Below are positions 8,532 through 15,662 of a DNA stretch of 64,000 nt, one piece after another. Both the position numbers and the translations under genes were made by a program. The stretch lies in NCBI RefSeq assembly GCF_900156825.1, contig NZ_FTOV01000004.1:124001-188000 (forward strand), written 5' to 3'. The notes beneath the pieces are model-generated. The model worked only from the letters and a program-made list of their open reading frames with translations. It made no database searches and was not told the origin of the DNA. Position 1 is the first letter of the stretch. Each line of letters begins with the position of its first letter. Source of the stretch: Chryseobacterium gambrini. Lineage in GTDB: Bacteria; Bacteroidota; Bacteroidia; Flavobacteriales; Weeksellaceae.

Positions 8532-9844
8532 AGCCGAATTTTATACAAAAAGTGACCAATTGGGGTAATTTTCCCATAGTGGAAAAAGAAATGAGGTCTG
8601 ATGACAGCTTCAGAAAAATAAAAGAATTTGTTCTGAATCATAATGAAATGATTGCAAGAGGGAACGGAAGATGTTATGGAGATTCTTCATTAGGCGAACA
8701 TATATTTTCAACCAAAAAATTAAATAAATTCATCAGTTTCGACCGTCTGAACGGAATTATTGAATGCGAATCAGGGGTTCTGCTTTCCGATGTGCTGGAA
8801 ATTGCAGTTCCGCAGGGATATTTTTTATATGTAACGCCGGGAACGAAGTTTGTTTCTGTAGGAGGCGCCATTGCTTCCGATGTTCATGGTAAAAATCATC
8901 ATGCTGAAGGATGTTTTTCCGAATATGTGATTGAATTTAAACTGATGATCGAAAACGGAGACATCATCAACTGTTCAAGAGAAGAAAATTCAGATAAATT
9001 CTGGGCAACTATTGGCGGAATGGGATTAACCGGGATTATTTTAACGGCGAAATTCAAGCTTAAAAATATTGAATCCGCATACATCCGTCAGGAAAGTATT
9101 AAAGCAGAAAATCTGGATGAAATCTTTAACTTGTTTGAGGAAAGCGAAAGCTGGACTTATACTGTAGCATGGATCGACTGTCTTCAGAAAGGTAAAAATA
9201 TCGGAAGAAGTATCCTGATGAGAGGAGAACACGCTTTTCAGCATGAACTCCCTCAGAAATTCAAAGAAAAACCTTTACGTCTAAAGAAGAAATTTGAACC
9301 CACCGTTCCTTTTTATTTTCCGGGATTTGTTCTAAATGCTTTAACGGTAAAGATTTTCAATTATCTCTATTATAAAAAACAGTCCAAAAAGGAAGTTAAA
9401 AATTTTATTGATTATGAAACTTTCTTTTATCCTTTGGATTTTGTTCACGACTGGAACAAGATTTACGGAAAATCCGGCTTCATCCAGTATCAGATGATGA
9501 TCCCCAAAGAATCCGGAAAAGAAGGAATGAAAAAAATTCTGGAAACCATTGCCAACAGCGGAAACGGTTCTTTTTTAGCTGTTTTAAAGTTGTACGGAAA
9601 AGAAAATCCGGAAGCTTACAATTCATTCCCGTTTGAAGGATATTCTCTGGCATTGGACTTCAAAGTCAATTCCAAACTGAAAAAACTGATTGATCAACTG
9701 GATGATATTGTAGAGCAGTACAACGGTAAAATTTATCTTACCAAAGACAGCATGAGCAGATCTTCGCTCACCAACTATCTGAAAAATGTACAGAGCTCAA
9801 AATTTGTATCTCTGCAGCATAAAAGAATTTTAAATAATATTTAG
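8528..9844 (+). CDS. DprE1-like FAD-dependent oxidase
   Basis: Predicted to oxidise the 2'-OH of polyprenyl-phosphoryl-ribose to the keto intermediate (DprE1 half of the epimerase). The FAD_binding_4 domain shows ARGNGRCYGDSSLG near residue 45 and VTPGTKFVSVGGAIASDVHG with KNHH immediately after, almost the same as the signature around His132 in mycobacterial DprE1. The active-site Lys is retained in YLTKDSMSR. The position of the benzothiazinone-reactive Cys387 of M. tuberculosis, in the motif ICVDF, is Ala375 here (YSLALDF). 438 residues, against 461 in M. tuberculosis. Overlaps the UbiA gene by 4 bp; the DprE2-like gene starts 5 bp after its stop. Confidence 0.9.
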   Translation: MKPNFIQKVTNWGNFPIVEKEMRSDDSFRKIKEFVLNHNEMIARGNGRCYGDSSLGEHIFSTKKLNKFISFDRLNGIIECESGVLLSDVLEIAVPQGYFLYVTPGTKFVSVGGAIASDVHGKNHHAEGCFSEYVIEFKLMIENGDIINCSREENSDKFWATIGGMGLTGIILTAKFKLKNIESAYIRQESIKAENLDEIFNLFEESESWTYTVAWIDCLQKGKNIGRSILMRGEHAFQHELPQKFKEKPLRLKKKFEPTVPFYFPGFVLNALTVKIFNYLYYKKQSKKEVKNFIDYETFFYPLDFVHDWNKIYGKSGFIQYQMMIPKESGKEGMKKILETIANSGNGSFLAVLKLYGKENPEAYNSFPFEGYSLALDFKVNSKLKKLIDQLDDIVEQYNGKIYLTKDSMSRSSLTNYLKNVQSSKFVSLQHKRILNNI

Positions 9845-9849
9845 CAGAC

Positions 9850-10575
9850 ATGATCGTTTTAGGAAGTACATCGGAAGTAGCACAGGCTTTTGTAGAAAAA
9901 GCATTGCAGGAAGGAGAGAAATTTGAAAAAATCTATCTTTTTACCTCCAGTAAAGAAACGACCGAAAGATTTGCAAGGCATATTGATGTGAAATTTCTTC
10001 AGCAGTCCGAAGTGATAGAGCTCGATCTCCTGAAAGGGATAGATTACAATCAGTTTGATTATGTTAATTCAAATTTGCTGTTCTGTGCAACCGGATATTT
10101 AGGGGAGGGAACAGAAGAAGGATTGTATGACAACAAAAATACACAACGGATTATTGATATCAATTACGCTAAACTGGTTCCTGTGATGAATTATTTTGCG
10201 CAGAAATTTGAAAGCAGAAGATCCGGAACAATCATCGGTCTTTCTTCTGTTGCCGGAGATCGCGGAAGACAGAGCAATTTTATTTACGGAAGTGCAAAAG
10301 CGGCTTTCACAGCTTATTTAAGCGGTTTAAGAAACTATCTTTTCGATAAAAAAGTTCACGTAATGACGGTGAAGCCCGGATTTATGGCAACAAAAATGAC
10401 TGAAGGTCTGCCTTTGAATCCAAAACTTACGGCAACCCCGAAACAGGCAGCAGACTGCATTTTTAAAGCCTATAAAAAGCAAAAAAACGTAGCCTATGTT
10501 TTGCCGATCTGGGGAATTATCATGATGATCATCAGAAATATTCCTGAATTTATTTTTAAAAAATTAAAGCTTTAA
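9850..10575 (+). CDS. DprE2-like SDR ketoreductase
   Basis: Short-chain dehydrogenase predicted to reduce the 2'-keto intermediate to the arabino epimer with NAD(P)H, completing epimerisation together with the upstream DprE1-like oxidase. Seen: N-terminal VLGSTSEVAQ (a divergent glycine-rich nucleotide loop, as in DprE2), catalytic Ser in GLSSVAGDRGRQSNF and the YxxxK pair in YGSAKAAF, and a C-terminal hydrophobic tail IMMIIRNIPEFIFKKLKL that closely parallels the tail of mycobacterial DprE2 and probably tethers the enzyme to the membrane. 241 residues. The gap to the phosphatase gene is 71 bp. Confidence 0.9.
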   Translation: MIVLGSTSEVAQAFVEKALQEGEKFEKIYLFTSSKETTERFARHIDVKFLQQSEVIELDLLKGIDYNQFDYVNSNLLFCATGYLGEGTEEGLYDNKNTQRIIDINYAKLVPVMNYFAQKFESRRSGTIIGLSSVAGDRGRQSNFIYGSAKAAFTAYLSGLRNYLFDKKVHVMTVKPGFMATKMTEGLPLNPKLTATPKQAADCIFKAYKKQKNVAYVLPIWGIIMMIIRNIPEFIFKKLKL

Positions 10576-10646
10576 AATTATTTTATTTAAAATATACTTT
10601 CGATCTTTACGTTACAAGATAAATATTCTAAAATTGACTTAAAGCG

Positions 10647-11234
10647 ATGAAAAAACTGTACTGCTTCGATTTCGACGGAACGCTTACTTACAAAGATACC
10701 ATGTTTATGTATCTGAAATTCTATGATCCTACAAGATTTCGTCTGCAGTTTTTGAAGCATGTTCCGCTTTTTGTTCTTTTAAAACTGAAACTTGCCGATA
10801 CGGAAAAAGTGAAAAAAAGCTTTATCGGTTCCATTCTGAAAGGGCAGACTCAGGAAAAAATAGAAAAAAAATCCAGACAGTTTTTTGAGCATTATTATCC
10901 TAAAATCGTAAGGGAAAATGCCTTGGATTTTATTCAAAATATGGATCGTAATAATACGCAGAGTCTATTGGTTACCGCATCATTAGACATCTGGACAAAA
11001 CCATTTGCCGAAGCTTTTAAAATGCAGCTTATTTCCACTAAAGCCGAGTTCAGAAACGGAGTTTTTACAGGAAACTTTGTAGGAAAAAACTGCAACGGAA
11101 ACGAAAAACTGGTAAGAATTCAGCAGGAAATCAGCAATCATAAATACGATAAAATTATCGCTTTTGGAGATACTTCCGGAGATAAGCCGATGTTGAAGTG
11201 GGCGAATGAAGGACATTACCAATTTTTTCACTAA
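10647..11234 (+). CDS. HAD-IB family phosphatase, probable polyprenyl-phosphoryl-phosphoribose phosphatase
   Basis: A 195-residue haloacid-dehalogenase-type phosphatase: motif I FDFDGTLT (residues 6-13), motif II in VTASLD near 110, conserved Lys around 150 and motif IV FGDTSGDKPML near 175. The family includes phosphoserine phosphatase and membrane-associated lipid phosphatases. In mycobacteria the 5'-phosphate of the DPPR product must be removed before DprE1 acts; a HAD enzyme placed last in this cluster is a good candidate for that step, although the mycobacterial candidate is a different (PAP2-type) protein. Substrate assignment is by context only. Confidence 0.72.
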   Translation: MKKLYCFDFDGTLTYKDTMFMYLKFYDPTRFRLQFLKHVPLFVLLKLKLADTEKVKKSFIGSILKGQTQEKIEKKSRQFFEHYYPKIVRENALDFIQNMDRNNTQSLLVTASLDIWTKPFAEAFKMQLISTKAEFRNGVFTGNFVGKNCNGNEKLVRIQQEISNHKYDKIIAFGDTSGDKPMLKWANEGHYQFFH

Positions 11235-11351
11235 TTTTGGGCGGTAAAATATACAGATGAAGCAGAGTCTTTTAAAACGATAAACTCTACTGATTTTGTA
11301 GGTTTTACAGATTGTACATATTCCACAGAAACTAATATTTTCAAAGTAAAA

Positions 11352-12527
11352 ATGAATAAAGTATACCTTGATAACGCTGCAACAACTCCACTTTCGGAAG
11401 AAGTTATCGATGCAATGGTTGATACCATGAAAATGAATTTCGGAAATCCATCCTCTACACACAGTTTTGGGCAGGAAGCGAAAATTCTTATCGAAAACGT
11501 AAGAAGGCAGGTTGCAGACTATCTTCATGTAACGCCCGCTGAAATTATTTTCACCTCTTGCGGTACAGAATCGAACAATATGATCATCAAATCGGCTGTC
11601 GAGCATCTTGGAATAGAAAGAATCATCAGCTCACCTCTTGAGCACAAATGTGTTTCTGAGAGTATTCTGGATATGAAGAGCAGAAAAGGAGTAGAGGTAA
11701 ACTACATCCGTCCGAATGAAAAGGGTGATATTGATCTTCATAAACTGGAAGAACTTTTAAAGACTTCCGACAAGAAAACACTGGTAAGTTTAATGCATGC
11801 CAACAACGAAATCGGAAATCTTATCGATATTAAAAAAGTAGCGGAACTCTGCAAGGCAAATAATGCACTTTTCCATTCAGATACCGTACAGACAATGGCT
11901 CATATGAATCTGGATTTTTTCGATATTCAGGTAGATTTTGCTTCTTGCAGTGCCCATAAATTTCACGGACCGAAAGGCGTTGGATTTGCGTTCATCAGAA
12001 AATCAAGCGGTTTGAAGGGGATTATTACGGGAGGACCACAGGAAAGAAGCTTAAGAGCGGGAACAGAAAATGTTGCAGGAATTGTAGGATTAGGAAAAGC
12101 TCTGGAAATCTCTCTTAAAAATCTTGAAGCGTATACCCATCATATGCAGGAAATTAAAAGCTACGCCGTAGAAAGGCTTACAGCGGAAATTCCGGGTATA
12201 AAATTCAACGGAAGAAGTTCTGAGAAGGAAAACAGTCTTTATACCGTTTTAAGCGCTTTATTACCGTATAAAAACCCTCTTATCGGGCTTCAGTTAGATA
12301 TGAAAGGAATCGCAATCTCTCAGGGAAGTGCGTGTTCTTCCGGAGCCTCAAAACCTTCTATGGTGATGATGATGGTTTTATCTGAAGATGAAATGGATCA
12401 TTGCACGCCTCTTCGTATTTCTTTCAGCCATTTAACCACTAAAGAAGATATTGATGCACTGGCAACAGCTCTGAAAGAAATTTCTAAAGATTTCGTTATA
12501 GAAAATACAAATGTTGAGCATAGATAG
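11352..12527 (+). CDS. Cysteine desulfurase (NifS/IscS class)
   Basis: PLP enzyme that takes sulfur from cysteine as a persulfide for Fe-S clusters and thio-modifications. Seen: YLDNAATTPLS at the N-terminus, the PLP-binding Lys203 in SCSAHKFHGPKG, and the active-site Cys328 in GSACSSGASKPS, inside the flexible loop typical of IscS/NifS (group I) rather than SufS. 391 residues, the normal length. No iscU or iscR adjoins it, so it may serve tRNA thiolation or general Fe-S assembly. It lies 118 bp after the phosphatase and has its own 5' region. Confidence 0.92.
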   Translation: MNKVYLDNAATTPLSEEVIDAMVDTMKMNFGNPSSTHSFGQEAKILIENVRRQVADYLHVTPAEIIFTSCGTESNNMIIKSAVEHLGIERIISSPLEHKCVSESILDMKSRKGVEVNYIRPNEKGDIDLHKLEELLKTSDKKTLVSLMHANNEIGNLIDIKKVAELCKANNALFHSDTVQTMAHMNLDFFDIQVDFASCSAHKFHGPKGVGFAFIRKSSGLKGIITGGPQERSLRAGTENVAGIVGLGKALEISLKNLEAYTHHMQEIKSYAVERLTAEIPGIKFNGRSSEKENSLYTVLSALLPYKNPLIGLQLDMKGIAISQGSACSSGASKPSMVMMMVLSEDEMDHCTPLRISFSHLTTKEDIDALATALKEISKDFVIENTNVEHR

Positions 12528-12612
12528 TCTTATTACTCAAAAAGCGTAATTTTGATTATCCAATTAAGGAAATTATAAAAGAATAATATTAATTTAAATA
12601 AAAGAAACAAAA

Positions 12613-12930
12613 ATGGCTTTAGAAATTACAGATAGCTCATTTCAGGAAACGGTTTTAAAATCAGATAAGCCGGTATTAGTAGACTTTTGGGCAGTATGGT
12701 GCGGACCTTGCAGAACGTTGGGACCAATCATCGAAGAAGTAGCAAGCGATTTCGAAGGAAAAGCAATAGTTGGGAAAGTAGACGTAGATAACAACCAGGA
12801 TATTTCTATGCAATACGGGATCAGAAATATTCCTACAGTTCTTATTTTTAAGAACGGAGAAGTGGTTGATAAATTAGTGGGTGTTGCTCCAAAAGAGGTG
12901 ATCGCTGAGAAATTGAGCGCACACTTGTAA
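12613..12930 (+). CDS. trxA: Thioredoxin
   Basis: A 105-residue cytosolic disulfide reductase with the canonical WCGPC active site (Cys30 and Cys33), the cis-Pro in NIPTVLIF and the glycine-rich end of the fold; full match to bacterial TrxA in length and motif order. It keeps protein thiols reduced with thioredoxin reductase. Located 85 bp after the cysteine desulfurase, a plausible functional neighbour because persulfide enzymes need thiol recycling. A terminator follows. Confidence 0.95.
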   Translation: MALEITDSSFQETVLKSDKPVLVDFWAVWCGPCRTLGPIIEEVASDFEGKAIVGKVDVDNNQDISMQYGIRNIPTVLIFKNGEVVDKLVGVAPKEVIAEKLSAHL

Positions 12931-12953
12931 AAATAATAAATTTGATAATGAAC

Positions 12954-12982
12954 GCCTTCCGTTTTCGGGAGGCATTTTTTTT
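12954..12982 (+). terminator. Rho-independent terminator after trxA
   Basis: An 8-bp stem with one G-T wobble (12954-12961 with 12966-12973), a TTTT loop and a long T run. It is just upstream of the tRNA-Asp promoter. Confidence 0.85.
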
Positions 12983-12991
12983 GAAATAAAT

Positions 12992-13021
12992 TTGCAGGTA
13001 ACGAAAAAAGTTGTACTTTTG
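12992..13021 (+). promoter_or_regulatory. Promoter of the tRNA-Asp array
   Basis: TTG at 12992-12994, exactly 19 bp, then TACTTTTG at 13014-13021: a full match to the Bacteroidota housekeeping promoter (TTG, 19-20 bp, TAnnTTTG). The first tRNA begins 43 bp after the -7 box. Confidence 0.8.
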
Positions 13022-13064
13022 CCATCACAAAAAAGAAACGAAGTTCTTTAAGAAACAAAAACAT

Positions 13065-13138
13065 GATCCGGTAGTTCAGCTGGTTAGAATGCCGCCCTGT
13101 CACGGCGGAGGTCGCGGGTTCGAGTCCCGTCCGGATCG
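13065..13138 (+). tRNA. tRNA-Asp (GTC), copy 1
   Basis: 74 nt with a perfect 7-bp acceptor stem (GATCCGG/CCGGATC), D-arm, anticodon loop CTGTCAC giving GTC, variable loop, T-arm GCGGG-TTCGAGT-CCCGT and discriminator G. CCA is not encoded. First of three tandem copies. Confidence 0.97.
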
Positions 13139-13173
13139 CAAAAGTTTTTCAATTTACTTTTAAAACAAAATTT

Positions 13174-13247
13174 GATCCGGTAGTTCAGCTGGTTAGAATG
13201 CCGCCCTGTCACGGCGGAGGTCGCGGGTTCGAGTCCCGTCCGGATCG
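13174..13247 (+). tRNA. tRNA-Asp (GTC), copy 2
   Basis: Identical in sequence to copy 1, starting 109 bp later; the 35-bp spacer before it is nearly the same as the next one. No separate promoter is visible, so the array is probably one transcript. Confidence 0.97.
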
Positions 13248-13282
13248 CAGAAGTTTTCTCAATTTACTTTTAAAACAAAATT

Positions 13283-13356
13283 GATCCGGTAGTTCAGCTG
13301 GTTAGAATGCCGCCCTGTCACGGCGGAGGTCGCGGGTTCGAGTCCCGTCCGGATCG
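13283..13356 (+). tRNA. tRNA-Asp (GTC), copy 3
   Basis: Third identical copy, again 109 bp after the previous one, followed directly by a terminator hairpin. Confidence 0.97.
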
Positions 13357-13357
13357 C

Positions 13358-13388
13358 AAAAAGTCTTCTAAATTTTAGGAGACTTTTT
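13358..13388 (+). terminator. Terminator of the tRNA-Asp array
   Basis: Stem AAAAGTCTTCT paired with AGGAGACTTTT (one G-T wobble) around an AAATTTT-type loop, followed by T's; begins 2 bp after the last tRNA. Confidence 0.75.
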
Positions 13389-13490
13389 TATTTTATTTCA
13401 ATTATATTTTCTAAAGTCAAATAATTAATTATTCTCTTAAAAACTTTATGTCAGCTTTAAAAAGCTAAAAGACAAAAACTAAATAAATGT

Positions 13491-13877
13491 ATGACCACAC
13501 TCAATTTCGATTGGAGCAATAAAGTAGCACTAAAAGAAAACCTTTTAAAATGGTCTTATGATGAAAGTTTAATACTTTTGGAAGATGATGAAGATGTTCT
13601 TTTTTTTGATAACGAATGGATGGGAATAATTTTTCCGTACATGTTTGACGAAAAATGCATTAAGAGAAATTATATCATCCTTATTCTTAAAAACTATATC
13701 AGAGATAGTTTTTTACGGAGAAGATCATTATCTGAATTAGAAACTATTCAGGAATTGTTTGTTGATGAAATGCAAACATATTGTTCAGTGAAAAATGATC
13801 ATCTCATGCAGGATTGTGTAGATTACTTTGTATTCTGTAAAAACAAATTAGAGAAAGGGCATCACCGCAATAGATAG
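13491..13877 (+). CDS. Hypothetical protein, 128 aa
   Basis: Not recognised. The predicted protein is soluble, with an acidic patch (LLEDDEDVLFFDNEW, about residues 29-43) and basic helices after it, and no signal peptide or membrane segment. It has no close neighbour on the same strand: 134 bp from the tRNA-Asp array and 407 bp from the next gene. Position directly downstream of a tRNA array, together with strong AT bias around it, fits an accessory gene; no mobility gene is present. Confidence 0.55.
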   Translation: MTTLNFDWSNKVALKENLLKWSYDESLILLEDDEDVLFFDNEWMGIIFPYMFDEKCIKRNYIILILKNYIRDSFLRRRSLSELETIQELFVDEMQTYCSVKNDHLMQDCVDYFVFCKNKLEKGHHRNR

Positions 13878-14284
13878 TATACTGAATGTAGGTTTAGCTA
13901 TTTTTTAATTAAACTTCCTTTCAATAATTCATATATAAAACTCAATAAAGGACTTACTAAAATGAACGGTGGGTAATTTTAATTTTCCGTAACGTTTTTT
14001 AAATTTTTCTTTTCATTTATGATAGAATTTAGCTAATTGAATTATTTATTAAAAATTAGTTAAATTTTGCAATTATTTTTCTTTTATTTCGAATAAATAT
14101 GTATATTCGTTAAACAATCACAAAGTTAGATGAAGATTATTCAATTAATCACACAAAATTGAATAATGTCATTAAAATTATTTCGAAAACCTAATGTAGT
14201 TGCGCTTCCGCAATCTATTCCAAATACATTTTAGTGAACATTTAACTTGTTGGATTATAATAATAAGTATAAAACCTTAAAGCT
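13878..14284 (+). other. AT-rich intergenic region, 407 bp
   Basis: Very AT-rich. It holds only a 22-codon ATG frame (14166-14234) without support, and short palindromic A/T stretches. It probably carries the promoter of the fibre-like gene cluster, but no full TTG-TAnnTTTG pair was found at correct spacing. Confidence 0.4.
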
Positions 14285-14908
14285 ATGAGGTTAATTTTTA
14301 TTGTATGCGCAATTTTAAGTTCTCCATTATTTCTATCTCAGGTAGGGATAAACACACCCAGTCCTGATCCTTCGGCAGCTCTGGATATTGTTGCTAAAGC
14401 ATCAGATAAAGGTTTACTTATTCCTCGTGTTCCTCTTCAAAACATTACAGATACTTCTACAGTACCTAATCCTGCAGTAAGTCTTCTTGTTTATAATACA
14501 ACTACAAATACAGGAATTACTAAGGGTTATTATTATTGGGACGGAAGCAAATGGCTTAGATTTAATGACAGTTCGAAAATTTTTTACGGAAACTCAGATC
14601 CAACGATTCCCACTACAAATTCTACAGGAGACATATTTATTAACAATTCCACTGGGACTCTTTTTGTGTATAATGGCAGCAATTGGATTTCACAAATGTC
14701 CGGAACAGAAATCCTTTCTGTAAAAATTATTGCTGCAGACGGTCAGACAGAATTCCCAACCCCATGGAGCATTAGTACTTCTAATACAAAAGTCTACAGA
14801 AACGGAGTAAACATAGATTTTCAGGTTCTTTCTTCTTTTAATATAAAGCTGGAAACCGGAGTATCCTGCTATGCCAACGATGAAATAAAAATTTACAAAT
14901 TCTTATAA
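14285..14908 (+). CDS. Secreted fibre-like protein, 207 aa
   Basis: Signal peptide at residues 1-18 (ends FLSQ). The next part, VGINTPSPDPSAALDI...DKGLLIPRV, is the common Bacteroidota start of tail-fibre/adhesin-like proteins, followed by YYYWDGSKWLRF and LFVYNGSNWISQ repeats resembling phage fibre modules. The last 65 residues (DGQTEFPTPW...KVYRNGVNIDF...DEIKIYKF) match the end module of the next gene and the short beta-rich NG-turn module of phage tail fibres. First of three consecutive genes with the same layout, separated by 19 and 51 bp. Surface display is inferred; function unknown. Confidence 0.65.
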   Translation: MRLIFIVCAILSSPLFLSQVGINTPSPDPSAALDIVAKASDKGLLIPRVPLQNITDTSTVPNPAVSLLVYNTTTNTGITKGYYYWDGSKWLRFNDSSKIFYGNSDPTIPTTNSTGDIFINNSTGTLFVYNGSNWISQMSGTEILSVKIIAADGQTEFPTPWSISTSNTKVYRNGVNIDFQVLSSFNIKLETGVSCYANDEIKIYKFL

Positions 14909-14927
14909 AACTTTAAAATTACTTATC

Positions 14928-15611
14928 ATGAAAAGGTATTTACAAACTTCAGCAATCTTAGTATTTCTTTTTTCAGCTTTTGGAGCTGTAAAAGCACAAC
15001 AAACCACAGGTGATGTAACCCAAAACTCTGCCAATGGAGCAGCACAGGCTCTTAACGGAACAATAAGAGTGATTGACAACAAAGGAACAATAAAGTATCT
15101 GCAGGCTAAAAATGGGATCACAACACTCACGAATACTACAAATAATGTAACAACAACAACGTGGCAGTTGGGAGGAACCCTTACTGATGATACCAGTATA
15201 GATCTTAACGGGAAAAAATTTGGTCTTGCCAATGTACTTCAGAATACGAATACCAATCAGGCAGGATCTAATGTTCCGGCAACTTCTGCAACGCTGGGAA
15301 CTTCAGGATATACAATTCTTGTAAGGGATGAGGCTACGGGAAATGTCTTAAAAATGCTTTCAACAGATCTTGTACAAAGCGGGCATGAAAAATTTACTTC
15401 AACTGCGGGTCAGACCTCTTACAGTTTAACAGGATCACCTGCACTTCCTACCTATTCTCAGGTTTGGGTATATAGAAACGGAGCAAAACTAATTGCCAAT
15501 GAAGATTATACCGTTTCCGGATCTGCCATAACACTGGTTCCAAACGGAACTGCTCCGAATGATTGGTCTGTATTGGCAGGCGATATTATCGAGGTTCAGT
15601 ATCTGAAGTAA
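14928..15611 (+). CDS. Secreted fibre-like protein, 227 aa
   Basis: Signal peptide at residues 1-23 (ends VKAQ). Middle part is Asn/Thr/Gly-rich (NGTIRVIDNKGTIKYLQAKNG, many TNT/TTN steps). The C-terminal module (about 150-227: TAGQTSYSLTGSPALPTYSQ, VWVYRNGAKLIANEDYTVSG, AGDIIEVQYLK) is a recognised fibre-type module with VxxNG and DYTVSG turns. The RVIDNKG motif recurs near the N-terminus of the next protein, so the two probably share an origin. No type IX sorting domain is visible. Confidence 0.65.
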   Translation: MKRYLQTSAILVFLFSAFGAVKAQQTTGDVTQNSANGAAQALNGTIRVIDNKGTIKYLQAKNGITTLTNTTNNVTTTTWQLGGTLTDDTSIDLNGKKFGLANVLQNTNTNQAGSNVPATSATLGTSGYTILVRDEATGNVLKMLSTDLVQSGHEKFTSTAGQTSYSLTGSPALPTYSQVWVYRNGAKLIANEDYTVSGSAITLVPNGTAPNDWSVLAGDIIEVQYLK

Positions 15612-15662
15612 GATTGCTTCTCAAAACCAATAATTCATTTTCATATTATTGATAAACACGAG

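Noticed and set aside
10983..11606. 207-codon frame on the minus strand
   Set aside because: Antisense to the HAD phosphatase and cysteine desulfurase; Cys/Phe-rich shadow composition.
12642..13103. 153-codon frame on the minus strand
   Set aside because: Antisense to trxA and running through its terminator and into the tRNA; no protein-like pattern.
13065..13356. Three regularly spaced repeats resembling a CRISPR array
   Set aside because: The repeated units are complete tRNA-Asp genes and the spacers are nearly equal to each other.
14166..14234. 22-codon frame in the AT-rich gap
   Set aside because: Too short, no leader features, no promoter box nearby.
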